Source of the DNA: Acetomicrobium hydrogeniformans
GTDB taxonomy: Bacteria; Synergistota; Synergistia; Synergistales; JAFGMB01
NCBI GenBank assembly: GCA_016841745.1
Contig: JAENYO010000002.1
Location: 310,001-374,000, forward strand
Reading direction: 5' to 3'
Length of the DNA stretch: 64,000 nucleotides
A program made the translations under genes and the position numbers. Shown here in pieces: positions 33,935 through 42,653 of this stretch (position 1 is the stretch's first letter; each line of letters begins with the position of its first letter). Under the pieces are notes generated by a model that did not search any database, was not told the origin of the DNA, and was given only the letters and a program-made list of their open reading frames with translations.

Positions 33935-33979
33935 AATAAGAGACGGAGGTACGGCTAAGCCGTACCTCCGTCTCTTATT
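33935..33979. repeat. Perfect 45-bp palindrome
   Basis: Twenty-two-base arms AATAAGAGACGGAGGTACGG+CT and their exact complement surround a single A. It lies between the divergent ends of two genes: the minus-strand gene at 34146 ends 166 bases to its right and the 32937 gene starts 168 bases to its left. It could be a distant terminator of the 34146 gene, but the length and perfection are exceptional. The rest of 33768-34145 shows no gene. Confidence 0.9.
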
Positions 33980-34145
33980 ATTGTCAGTTCCATGGAGTAA
34001 AATATATTTTGATAAAAGGATTGTACTAAGCTCACCTGATTTATTCCAGATATTCTGTCCTTGATATAATCCCACGTATCAGGTTCCAGTTTAAATTACC
34101 TTTTTGATATCCTGGCCGCATCACTTTAAAGTAAGGACAGCTCTT

Positions 34146-35027
34146 TCAATATAGTGATTCAGGGGGAAGTTTTACAGGTATCTGCAGAATTATCTTCTGT
34201 TTTTTTCCATCTCTTTCAATGATCGTATCGATCTTTTTGCCCAGATTTTCCTGGATCACAAGTTTGAAAAACTCGATCGATTCATCGGGTCCCATTACCT
34301 TCCCGGCAGCCGAAACAATACGGTCACCTGGTTTTAGACCGAGGGAAGAAGCGACGCTTCCTTGGTAAACTACCATTAGGTAGAAGGGGTTTGTGGACCT
34401 GGTCTGCACTCCAAGCCTGAATCTTGACGGGCGGGAGCTGATCCCAAGGAAATATGTCAAGCCAGCAGGGATGGTTTTCTTAAATGTTGCAGATTGTTGA
34501 TAGAGTGTTATAGTCTGTTCACGTTTTGAGCTGATAGTATCCTCGACCAGATTGCGTAAAGCTATGGAACGTTTCTGTAAGTCGGCACACTGGGCCGTGA
34601 AAGCTTTTGCCTGCTGTCCGGTTACGATAGCCTTGATGAAATACTCGCCGGCACTCACTTCCTGGTTCCCAGCGTCGATAGCTGTGCTGATCAGGTCCTT
34701 CCTGAGGGAGTCTTCCGTTGTAACAGCAGCTATTTTGCTGATTGCCTGCTTCAGTTTCATTTGGTAGTTGTACACATCCTGGGGAACACCGTCTAAATAT
34801 CCATTACCGTTTGTCTTAGCGTCAGCCCATGCCAATATCACGACGTGTTCGTTAAGCATGATAAGATAATTCCCAAGCGCGGAATCTTCTGGTACCTGGG
34901 TTTGTGCGTTTTCTGCAGCCTTTTGTGGCAGAGGCTGCATGGCTGCCCATAGGGGGTTTGAAAAAAATATGGATAACAGTGTAACTGTAAAGAGAGCAGT
35001 GATAGCATTCTTCCTGGTTCTGGTCAT
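34146..35027 (-). CDS. Exported PDZ-domain protein
   Basis: About 293 residues from MTRTRKNAI; GTGAGGAAATA precedes this ATG. A signal peptide is cleaved near LWAA. Residues about 40-170 are helical and Gln/Lys-rich with no named family. From about 195 comes a PDZ domain (FRLGVQTRS, VVYQGSVASSLGLKPGDRIV, then FKLVIQENLGKKIDTIIERD). No protease domain is fused, so it probably acts as an adaptor or scaffold in the periplasm. The gene stands alone with a type A repeat upstream. Confidence 0.8.
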   Translation of the reverse strand: MTRTRKNAITALFTVTLLSIFFSNPLWAAMQPLPQKAAENAQTQVPEDSALGNYLIMLNEHVVILAWADAKTNGNGYLDGVPQDVYNYQMKLKQAISKIAAVTTEDSLRKDLISTAIDAGNQEVSAGEYFIKAIVTGQQAKAFTAQCADLQKRSIALRNLVEDTISSKREQTITLYQQSATFKKTIPAGLTYFLGISSRPSRFRLGVQTRSTNPFYLMVVYQGSVASSLGLKPGDRIVSAAGKVMGPDESIEFFKLVIQENLGKKIDTIIERDGKKQKIILQIPVKLPPESLY

Positions 35028-35130
35028 TATTTCCTCACCATCCATTCAGAGATAGGCAGTTTAATGACATACCCAAATTTATTATAAGATAAAATTCACG
35101 TTATAGCTTTTCAAAAGTGAAAAAAGGTCA

Positions 35131-35173
35131 CAATAATGGGGTCAGATCTTGATTTTAACCGTATGTATGCAAT
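35131..35173 (+). repeat. Type A dispersed repeat, copy 4
   Basis: CAATAATGGGGTCAGATCTT then GATTTTAACCGTATGTATGC then AAT. It ends at the first base of the stop codon of the DUF985 cupin gene, so the repeat inserted right at the end of that gene. The left part (TTTTTATTGACATT) found in copies 2 and 3 is absent. Confidence 0.9.
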
Positions 35174-35664
35174 TAGTGATGTCCTTGTAAACCAGTTTCA
35201 GGCTTTTGTGAAAGATCCACCAGACTGATCAATTCAGGATAATTCTCTATTACATGTTTTCCTATTCTTTCATCCGGATCCATCAATTCAAAATCTGAAT
35301 ACGCAAAACCAGGTGCCACTGAACATCCCACAAGCACCTTACTGGCTAAAGGCACTGCTGCCTGCCACGATCCTGCCTTGACGACGTGGCAATATTCTCT
35401 CTTTGAGGGAGACAGTTCAACCCTATCCATCTCTTCTTTCTGTTCATCCCACAGGTACAGAACCAGTCCCTTACCCTCATAAAGATTCCAAACCTCATCA
35501 CTTTCAACTTTGTGGAACCTGCTTACCTCATCTTTCTCAAGAGAAAAATAAATATGGGTTAAAGCACGCCTTTTCCTTGAACCTTCCGTGACTTTCGTAT
35601 CAGACCGATAAACCTGTTTGAACCTGCCACCCTCGGGGTGTTCAATTAATTCATGATCCTGCAT
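35173..35664 (-). CDS. DUF985 cupin-family protein
   Basis: 163 residues of the Cupin_5 (DUF985, PF06172) type: LIEHPEGGRFKQVYRS near the N-terminus, LTHIYFSLEKDEVSRFHKVESDEVWNLYEG with the metal or ligand His and Glu, and CSVAPGFAYSDFELMD. The fold is a cytosolic beta-barrel; no activity is firmly established. The C-terminal residues LQGHH are coded right up to a type A repeat, so the end of the protein may have been altered by the insertion. The ribosome-binding site is weak. Confidence 0.85.
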   Translation of the reverse strand: MQDHELIEHPEGGRFKQVYRSDTKVTEGSRKRRALTHIYFSLEKDEVSRFHKVESDEVWNLYEGKGLVLYLWDEQKEEMDRVELSPSKREYCHVVKAGSWQAAVPLASKVLVGCSVAPGFAYSDFELMDPDERIGKHVIENYPELISLVDLSQKPETGLQGHH

Positions 35665-35866
35665 TATATATCATCTCGATCCCTGATTTGTATTTTTTAA
35701 TATGTTTTGAATCCAAAAATGAAAATAACAAACCTGGCCAGGAAGTCAACCGCCTTTTATTTAATAAATAAAAGGAATAAAATTATAATGTTAAAGTGAT
35801 AGAGCGTTATATGGAGCTTGAAAAAAATTTATCGAACCTGAACGCCAGAAGCAGGAGGGTAGCGTA

Positions 35867-37252
35867 ATGAAGATAGTGGTGCTACATGGAAGCCCAAAGG
35901 GAGAAGTAAGTGTTACCATGCAGTATGTGAGATATCTGCAACAGGAGTTCCCTCAGCATGAGTTTGTATCCTTTCCGGTTGCGCAGCGGATAAAGCTCCT
36001 TGAAAAAGATCCCGATCTCTTTGAGGAAATTATCGATCAGGTTCGGAGGGCTGACGGGATTATCTGGTCCTTTCCTCTTTATGTAATGACGGTGTGTTCC
36101 CAGTATCAGAGATTTATGGAACTCATCCATGAAAGATATTCAGAAGACGCTTTTGCAGGAAAATATTGTGTATCACTATCCACTTCCATTCATTTCTATG
36201 ATCACACAGCTCATAACTATATAAGGGCCATTGCGGAAGATATGGGGATGATATTTGTTTCTTGTTTTTCAGCTGAAATGCAGGATCTGCTTAAAGAAGA
36301 AAAACGTTCAGAGCTTGTTTCTTTCGGAGAGATGTTCTTTCGTGCAATCGAAGAAAAGAGATCCTTCCCCAGGGCTTTTGATCCGGTCAGATCTTCCGCA
36401 TTTATCTATGAACCCACACCAAGTCAGGAGAAGATATCCCTTAGAGGTAAAAAGGCAGTTATCCTTCATGATATTAAGGAAGGGGATAACAATCTTGAGA
36501 ATATGATCCACTATCTTACGAATTCCATTGAAGGAGACATCGAGGTCTGTAACCTCAATGAAGTGGATATCAGGGGAGGGTGTCTCGGGTGTTGTAAATG
36601 CGGATATGACAATACCTGTGCCTGGGAGGGAAAGGATAGTTTTGTCGATCTTTATAACAATATTCTAATGAAAGCAGATATTCTGTTCTTTGCCGGTACA
36701 CTTCGACAGAGATATTTTTCTTCCCGATGGAAGATATTCTATGACCGGTCCTTCTTCAAGACCCATCAACCCTGGTTTAAAGGCCAACAGCTGGGTTACC
36801 TTATTTCAGGCCCCTTAAGGCAGAATGAGAATCTCCGTGAGATCATCCTGGCTTATTCAGAGGTCTTTGAGGCTAAACTGGCCGGAATTGTAACCGATGA
36901 GTGCAATACTTCGGAAGAACTTGACCTTCTTATAAGTGATCTGGCAGACCGGACTGTTACGGACAGTGTAAAGGGAAGCAGAGCCCCTAAAACTTTTCGA
37001 GGTGTAGGAGGTATGAAGGTCTTCAGGGATGCCATGTGGGGAAAACTGCGTTTTGTTTTTCAGGCTGACCACCGGTATTACAAAAAGCATGGGGTCTATG
37101 ACTTTCCACAATATGACTGGAAAGTGAGGGTTTTAAATACTTTTGTTACGCCCCTGGTGCATATCCCGGCAGTTAGAAAAATAATCTTTACTGATATTTC
37201 CCATCACATGATCCGGCCATATCAGAAACTGTTCAAGGACAAGAAAAAGTAA
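35867..37252 (+). CDS. Tandem flavodoxin-fold (NADPH-dependent FMN reductase-like) protein
   Basis: 461 residues; GCAGGAGGGTAGCGTA precedes the ATG. It contains two flavodoxin-like domains in one chain. The first (about 1-170) starts MKIVVLHGSPKGEVSVTMQY with the FMN-phosphate loop and PLYVMTVCSQYQRFME. The second (about 195-400) starts KKAVILHDIKEGDNN and has a Cys cluster (GGCLGCCKCGYDNTCAW) like iron-sulfur flavoproteins. Two complete domains in one protein are uncommon; one may have lost flavin binding. The final 60 residues are basic. It may reduce electron acceptors or transfer electrons within the cell. It lies upstream of the patatin gene. Confidence 0.82.
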   Translation: MKIVVLHGSPKGEVSVTMQYVRYLQQEFPQHEFVSFPVAQRIKLLEKDPDLFEEIIDQVRRADGIIWSFPLYVMTVCSQYQRFMELIHERYSEDAFAGKYCVSLSTSIHFYDHTAHNYIRAIAEDMGMIFVSCFSAEMQDLLKEEKRSELVSFGEMFFRAIEEKRSFPRAFDPVRSSAFIYEPTPSQEKISLRGKKAVILHDIKEGDNNLENMIHYLTNSIEGDIEVCNLNEVDIRGGCLGCCKCGYDNTCAWEGKDSFVDLYNNILMKADILFFAGTLRQRYFSSRWKIFYDRSFFKTHQPWFKGQQLGYLISGPLRQNENLREIILAYSEVFEAKLAGIVTDECNTSEELDLLISDLADRTVTDSVKGSRAPKTFRGVGGMKVFRDAMWGKLRFVFQADHRYYKKHGVYDFPQYDWKVRVLNTFVTPLVHIPAVRKIIFTDISHHMIRPYQKLFKDKKK

Positions 37253-37335
37253 AATGGCTGCAGAGGCCGCAGGAGAGAATGAATGGTCTGGCCAGTGGCC
37301 AATGATAAAACAATTGATATGAAGAGGGATGTAGC

Positions 37336-38104
37336 ATGAACAGGTTAGGTGAAAACATAAAGGTCGGTCTTGCCCTGGGAGGCGGTGCTGTTCTTGGTGC
37401 TGCTCATATAGGAGTTTTAAATGCACTCGAAGAGTATGGTATTTCTGTAAATTATGTTGCAGGGACTAGCATTGGTGCGCTGATCGCAGCCTTTTTAGCC
37501 TTTGGCAAGGGATGGCAAGAAATTACCGAGATAGTAAAAGACCTGAACTGGCTGGATATTTCGGGGATATCCCTTTCACAGTTTGGTTTACTCTCCAACA
37601 AAAAACTGGGCAGACTGATAATAGAAAATCTGGGAGACGTTAATTTTAATGAAGCTTTTATCCCGATCGCCATGGTGGCGATGGACATTTCGACAGGAGA
37701 AAAGATTGTGCTGAAAAAGGGGAGTTTGGCAGCAGCTATTATGGCGAGTACCTGCATTCCGGATATCTTCGTACCTGTTGAGATAAATGGGAAACTTCTT
37801 GTTGACGGGGGTATTGTTGAAAACGTTCCGGTAACTACGCTGAAAGATATGGGGGCCGATATGATCATCGGTGTTGATCTGAATGCTAAACATACCCATA
37901 AAAAAACCTCGGAACATCGTTGAAGTATTATTGAGATCCTTTGATTTTACATTGAAGACCGCTACCAAGCTGCAGACAGAGCAGGCAGATATTCTCATAG
38001 AACCGGATCTCTCATCTTTCAATATGGTGGATATCGACCAGATGGATGATCTGATCGATAAGGGGTACCAGGAAGCGAGTCTAGTATTGCATCAGATAAG
38101 ATGA
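37336..38104 (+). pseudogene. Patatin-like phospholipase gene with a frameshift in an A7 run
   Basis: Frame 1 (37336-37923) gives 195 residues with the patatin fold: LALGGGAVLGAAHIGVL oxyanion hole, AGTSIGALIAAF with the catalytic Ser, and DGGIVENVPV with the catalytic Asp. It ends 20 bases after a run of seven A at 37900-37906. The next frame (from 37883) continues the family's C-terminus: KKPRNIVEVLLRSFDFTLKT through DLIDKGYQEASLVLHQIR. Deleting one A joins the two into about 255 residues. The short form keeps the catalytic dyad, so it may still work; slippage in the A7 run could also yield the full form. A copy of the C-terminal part lies at 30036-30134. Confidence 0.8.
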
Positions 38105-38265
38105 AGCCCAAAATGATCACGTTTTGCGTGAGCGTTTCTCTAGTGCTATATTGAGATTTCTGCTTCTGCTTTTATATAAAAGCCCTGGATGCATCATATA
38201 TAATTAACAGGTCTGCAGATTCATTAAATTCAGATGTGAATTTCCGGAGGAGGGATCAGGTTTTC

Positions 38266-39252
38266 ATGGGTGTTTCACAAAACGAGTTAAGGGTCTCCAT
38301 CATTCAGCATCCGCCAGTTTATATGAATCTGGAGGCAAGTATTGATAAGGCGTCCACCCTCATAGGGAAAGCATCTTCAGCGGGATCCAGGGTAATCGTA
38401 TTTCCGGAAACCTGGCTGCCTGGCTACCCCGTATGGCTTGACAGCTCTCCCCATGTTGCCCTTTGGGGAAATGAACCCACTAAAAAACTCTACAGAGCCC
38501 TGGTAAATAATTCACTGACCATACCGGGGCCCTATTTCGAAAGGTTAATGAAGATAGCGGGAGATAACAAGGTCTACGTTGTTATGGGATGTCACGAACT
38601 GGTTGGCAATACGCTCTTTAACACCATGCTTTATTTAAAGCCAGATGGCGAGACTTACTCCCTGCACAGGAAACTTATGCCCACCTTCACAGAAAAACTC
38701 ATATGGGGAATGGCTGATGGAAGCACTCTTTCTGCTGTTGAAACCGAGTTTGGAAATATGGGGGGATTGATATGCTGGGAACACTGGATGCCCTTTGGCA
38801 GGGCAGCCATGCATGAACAGAAGGAAGTATTACATATAGCCCAATGGCCTGCAGTCAAGGATCTCCATCAGTTGGCAAGCCGTCATTATGCTTTTGAAGG
38901 ACAGTGCTTTGTGGCTGCAGCGGGTACAGTTTTAACGAAAAAGGATGTTCTCAGCGGTTTTGATTCCCTTAAAGATCCTGATCCCTGTGCAAGGGAGGTC
39001 CTTGCAGCAATTGAAGGAGAAGAGGATGAAATGCTCCAGAATGGCGGAAGTTCATTCATCAGGCCGGATTCCAATTATGTAACAGAGCCTCTTTTTGAGA
39101 AATGTGAAATCATCACAGCTTCGCTGGATCTCCAGGAGATAGTGGAAGGGCACCTTCTCATGGATACAGCCGGCCATTATTCAAGACCGGACATTTTTGA
39201 GCTGAAAGTAAACACAAAAGCACAGAAGAATATATGTTCAACCCATAATTAG
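38266..39252 (+). CDS. Nitrilase-family carbon-nitrogen hydrolase
   Basis: 328 residues from the ATG at 38266; GGAGGAGGGA is ten bases upstream, while the in-frame GTG at 38236 has no site. The catalytic triad is visible: Glu in VFPETWLPGYP, Lys in HRKLMPTF and Cys in GGLICWEHWMPF. The CWEHWMP context is that of true nitrilases (branch 1), which convert organic nitriles to acids and ammonia, rather than amidases. The C-terminus (GHYSRPDIFELKV) also fits. It is a cytosolic oligomeric enzyme; the natural substrate is unknown. It is convergent with the 39381 gene across a shared terminator. Confidence 0.88.
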   Translation: MGVSQNELRVSIIQHPPVYMNLEASIDKASTLIGKASSAGSRVIVFPETWLPGYPVWLDSSPHVALWGNEPTKKLYRALVNNSLTIPGPYFERLMKIAGDNKVYVVMGCHELVGNTLFNTMLYLKPDGETYSLHRKLMPTFTEKLIWGMADGSTLSAVETEFGNMGGLICWEHWMPFGRAAMHEQKEVLHIAQWPAVKDLHQLASRHYAFEGQCFVAAAGTVLTKKDVLSGFDSLKDPDPCAREVLAAIEGEEDEMLQNGGSSFIRPDSNYVTEPLFEKCEIITASLDLQEIVEGHLLMDTAGHYSRPDIFELKVNTKAQKNICSTHN

Positions 39253-39332
39253 AAAATATTTTCTCAGGGGAAATCCCGGTGAAGCTCGAGAAAACGTAAA
39301 AGCTGAGACAGGTGGTAAAGCTGATATTTAAA

Positions 39333-39370
39333 ATAAGAGCAGGAGTCTTTTCACTGACTCCTGCTCTTAT
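39333..39370. terminator. Bidirectional terminator
   Basis: Perfect 15-base arms ATAAGAGCAGGAGTC and GACTCCTGCTCTTAT around an eight-base loop, between convergent genes ending at 39252 and 39381. Confidence 0.88.
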
Positions 39371-39380
39371 AGTGGTTGCT

Positions 39381-40190
39381 TTATTCGAGGATGGTATTTT
39401 GCAGATCTGACAGGGTTGTTATGATGGTTCCAGGAGGGAATTTTCCTATGGAATCCGCCGCCAGAAAAATTCCCGGGAGATACACTTCGCTTGAAAAGTC
39501 CTGTACATTGATCCTGATGATCTCGTCGGTCCGGCCAAGGGTTATCTCATGTTCCGAGTAAGGACCGGGATAGGGCATCCTCTGGGAAAGTATCTGAACC
39601 CTGCCTGCACTTCCTCCAAGGACATGGGGGAGAACTTCCCTGCTTTTGACATTACCGGAGTTCCCATTGGCGGCGGCTTCTGCAATGGACATGGCAGTCC
39701 CGCTGGGAGCATTGGCCATTTGTGAGTGATGACGGTCGATGACGCTTACATAGGGGTAATAGGTGCTCACTTTCTTGAGGAAGTCCATAACGAAGTTCAT
39801 TCCCAGCCCGAAGTTGGAGATGATCGCCCACCTTGTCCCTGCCTCTTTTGCAAGTGTACGAACTTCATCCATCATTTCATCGTCAAAACCGGTAGTCCCT
39901 ATTACTGCATTGATCCTGTTCTTAGCGTATATCCTCATGTTATCCATGATGATCCTGGCGGAAGTGAAGTCAATGACCATATCAGGTTTTAACTGGTCCA
40001 TGGCATATTCCAGGTCTGAAGTACAACACATCCCTATGGGTTCCAGTCCTGCTGCAGCAGCGATATCCTGGCCGGTACCGGAACAGAAACCGCCCGCAAG
40101 GTGGTATTTCTCACTTTTTATTATGGCCCTGGCTATGCAGCTTCCCACATTTCCTGTGACACCTGAAACGAAGATCTTCATTTTATCCAT
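39381..40190 (-). CDS. Dihydrodipicolinate-reductase-like oxidoreductase without the catalytic Lys, second paralogue
   Basis: 269 residues; AGGAGGTTTTGTA precedes the ATG. It has a Rossmann start (IFVSGVTGNVG), DMVIDFTSAR, AVIGTTGFDDE and NFGLGMNFVMDFL, then NAPSGTA. At the proton-donor motif it reads RHHSQMANAPSGTA, with H154 kept but Met 158 in place of Lys and Asn 160 in place of Asp. It shares these exchanges and general length with the 31990 gene, about 45-50 percent identical by eye. The pair probably form a distinct family rather than lysine-biosynthesis DapB. It is transcribed alone. Confidence 0.85.
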   Translation of the reverse strand: MDKMKIFVSGVTGNVGSCIARAIIKSEKYHLAGGFCSGTGQDIAAAAGLEPIGMCCTSDLEYAMDQLKPDMVIDFTSARIIMDNMRIYAKNRINAVIGTTGFDDEMMDEVRTLAKEAGTRWAIISNFGLGMNFVMDFLKKVSTYYPYVSVIDRHHSQMANAPSGTAMSIAEAAANGNSGNVKSREVLPHVLGGSAGRVQILSQRMPYPGPYSEHEITLGRTDEIIRINVQDFSSEVYLPGIFLAADSIGKFPPGTIITTLSDLQNTILE

Positions 40191-40430
40191 TACAAAACCT
40201 CCTTAGAGTTAAAGACTGCATGTACTTCTTTAATTATTCTATCAGTTTCTGAAATATATTTTCCATGAAGAGGATCGATGTGATGGAATGAAAGGTAAAT
40301 CAGAGTATAAGGTCTTGAGTCAACTTTCTTTATGTTAAATTACAGCAGGGCCATCCCTGATGCCCCTGAAGGAGAGTTAAAGGAAAGAAAAATGGGAAAT
40401 ATACGGGAATACTGGCCAAGAAGATCATCA
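40191..40430. other. Spacer upstream of the second DapB-like gene
   Basis: Holds the promoter region of the minus-strand gene. No repeat copy is recognised. It continues into the palindrome at 40431-40473, then about 185 bases of leader for the 40658 gene. Confidence 0.4.
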
Positions 40431-40473
40431 GTTATTCTGTCAATGATAATCGTTATTAACTTGACAGAATAAC
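40431..40473. promoter_or_regulatory. Nested palindrome with a Fur-like core
   Basis: Perfect outer arms GTTATTCTGTCAA and TTGACAGAATAAC surround TGATAATCGTTATTA, which matches the 7-1-7 Fur site plan (TGATAAT N ATTATCA) at 12 of 14 positions. It lies 185 bases before the start of the metallo-beta-lactamase gene. The TTGACA on the right arm could serve as a -35 box. Iron control of this operon is inference. Confidence 0.5.
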
Positions 40474-40657
40474 CCGGGGAGTGTGAAAATGAATTTCATA
40501 AGACAATAGGTTCTTAGTGTAGCCCGCTGTCACTTCAGAATAATGATACTATATGCCGATTTCGCTCTGCGGGATAGTTGTTTTCCAGAATAAACTGAAT
40601 ATGGAGCTGCAGGTGAACCGGTGATCCATGCTTTAGATACACCCGGGAGGTGTTAAT

Positions 40658-41485
40658 ATGCTCAGGATTACTACGCTGGTTGAAAATACAGCGGGGGAGC
40701 ACCACGCACTTAAAAACGAACACGGTATCTCCTTCTACATCGAAAAGGACGACCATAAGCTGTTGTTCGATACGGGGCAGTCCGATGCCTTCCTCAGAAA
40801 TGCCACCCAGATGGGAATAGATCTTTCGGATCTTGAATATGTTGTTATAAGCCACGGTCACTACGATCATTCAGGCGGATTCCGCCATATTGCTGCTCAA
40901 TCCAGTTCTTTCAGGTTGAGGGTCGGCCGGGGTTTTTTTGACGAAAAATATGCTCTCCGTAACGGCGCCTATGATTTTCTAGGCAACAATTTCGATGAAA
41001 CCTTTCTAAGAGACCATCGTATTTCCTGGGCTTACTCAACCAGAAAGGTTGAGGAAATTCTTCCAGGTGTCTTCATCCTTTCATGTTTTTCCCGTTTCCA
41101 GGATGATGAAAAGGTCAATTCCAGATTTCTGATCCGTAAGGATGGCAAGTTCGTACAGGACAACTTTGATGATGAGATACTCCTTGCCATTGAAACTTCC
41201 AGGGGATTGGCAGTTCTGCTAGGATGTTCCCATCCTGGGATGCGGAACATGCTGGACACCGTAAAAAAACGTCTTGGAAAGCCAATTTATGCGGTGCTTG
41301 GTGGGACCCACCTGGTGGAGTCAAAGGGAGGCAGCCTGGAAAAATCCCTGGAGTATCTTCATGACCCCGAAACCTGTATTGTAGGAGTATCCCACTGTAC
41401 CGGAGAGGAGGCGATGTCCTTTCTGAAGGAGACGAACGAAAGGTTCCTCCATAATATAACAGGCACTTCACTGTTCCTGGAGTAG
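40658..41485 (+). CDS. Metallo-beta-lactamase-fold hydrolase (dihydropterin-phosphate synthase-like group)
   Basis: 275 residues; GGGAGGTGTTAAT precedes the ATG. The metal motif SHGHYDHSGG (about 65-74) is followed by further ligands in LLGCSHPGMRNML and GVSHCTGEEAM and by GGTHLVES. This arrangement is that of the archaeal methanopterin-related dihydropterin synthase-like subgroup, and also of some quinolone-type signal hydrolases, so the true reaction is uncertain. It is the first gene before the TRAP transporter, 80 bases from the binding-protein start, suggesting a joint operon. Cytosolic. Confidence 0.85.
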   Translation: MLRITTLVENTAGEHHALKNEHGISFYIEKDDHKLLFDTGQSDAFLRNATQMGIDLSDLEYVVISHGHYDHSGGFRHIAAQSSSFRLRVGRGFFDEKYALRNGAYDFLGNNFDETFLRDHRISWAYSTRKVEEILPGVFILSCFSRFQDDEKVNSRFLIRKDGKFVQDNFDDEILLAIETSRGLAVLLGCSHPGMRNMLDTVKKRLGKPIYAVLGGTHLVESKGGSLEKSLEYLHDPETCIVGVSHCTGEEAMSFLKETNERFLHNITGTSLFLE

Positions 41486-41565
41486 ATTTACCGGTTTCAC
41501 AGGAGCGTGCAGATATGTGTTTCTGCGTGTTTCCTGAGAGACACAATAAAAAGGGGGGTTTAACG

Positions 41566-42621
41566 ATGAAGGCGTTCAGAAATGTGTTTCTAGTGTTACT
41601 TGTTTCTGTTTTTGTTTTAGGGGCAATGATGCCAGGCCAGTTTGCGGATGCTGCAGATGCTCCAAAGAAGATAGTGTGGAAATCTTCAGGTCATGGTCCT
41701 GCTTCTGATCCTTCCCAGATCTTCCATGACGACTGCTGCAAGGCCATTACCAAGGCTTCCGGCGGGCGTATGGAGATAAAGCCCTTTGTTGGAGGCTCAA
41801 TAGTACCTGCCTACAAGGAGCTTGATGCTGTTAACGAAGGAGCTCTGCAGATGTGTTACACCTGCCCTATGTACAACCTTGACAAGTGGCCAGCGGCCGG
41901 GCTTATAAGCTCAAGACCTGGAGCACTTGCCGGAGAGGCCCTTCGTACATGGTTCAACTATGGCGGCGGTGCAGATCTGATGAACAAGATGATGGGCGGG
42001 TACGATGCCCTTACCTTCCCCGGAGCACTCTCACCTCTTCCGGAAGAGGTATTCTTCCACTCAAAGAAGAAACTCGAAACCCTGGATGATCTCAAGTCCC
42101 TCAAGGCCCGTTGCATGGGCGACGGCGGGGAGATCCTGAAGAGAATGGGTGCTGCCACTGTAATTATTCCTGGCGGAGAGCTTTATGAGGCCATGAAGAG
42201 GGGAACCATAGATGCATTTGAATATTCAACCCTTGCATCCAACTGGAACATGCATTTCAACGAAGTTGCCAAGTACGTTTACATTTCTCCCGCCCGGGCA
42301 CCCAGCGACCCCCAGGTATTTTTCGTGAGTAAATCCGCCTGGGAGGCTCTTCCCGATGATCTCAAGCTTCTGGTCCAGACTACAGTAGACAGGTTCACCC
42401 AGGCCCAACACGAATATCTGGTCTACGAATCCATCAAGGCTGTTGACAAGTTCAGGGAAGCTGGTTGCGAGGTGCTGAAGGTTCCCAAGGAGATCGAAGA
42501 TGCTCTGATACTTGAGGCGGACAAGTTCTATGAGGAAAAATCTGCGAAAGAGGGTCCGATTTTCGGTGAGATTTATTCCTCAATGAAAGAATACGGAGAA
42601 GCCTACAGATCCGTTAAATAA
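41566..42621 (+). CDS. dctP: TRAP transporter solute-binding protein (DctP family)
   Basis: About 351 residues from MKAFRNVFLVLLVSVFVLG; AAGGGGGG is eight bases upstream, and an in-frame upstream ATG at 41515 is not signal-like. A signal peptide ends near GQFADAA. The mature part fits the DctP/TakP fold: KIVWKSSGHGP first strand, PFVGGSIVPAYKELDAVNEG, LKARCMGDGGEILKRMGA with the conserved Arg for substrate carboxylate, and the hinge GTIDAFEYSTLASNW. It captures organic or keto acids in the periplasm for the DctQM permease encoded next. The substrate is not identifiable. Confidence 0.92.
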   Translation: MKAFRNVFLVLLVSVFVLGAMMPGQFADAADAPKKIVWKSSGHGPASDPSQIFHDDCCKAITKASGGRMEIKPFVGGSIVPAYKELDAVNEGALQMCYTCPMYNLDKWPAAGLISSRPGALAGEALRTWFNYGGGADLMNKMMGGYDALTFPGALSPLPEEVFFHSKKKLETLDDLKSLKARCMGDGGEILKRMGAATVIIPGGELYEAMKRGTIDAFEYSTLASNWNMHFNEVAKYVYISPARAPSDPQVFFVSKSAWEALPDDLKLLVQTTVDRFTQAQHEYLVYESIKAVDKFREAGCEVLKVPKEIEDALILEADKFYEEKSAKEGPIFGEIYSSMKEYGEAYRSVK

Positions 42622-42653
42622 CAGCGGAAGCAATCTGGCTCAAGGAGAAAAAC

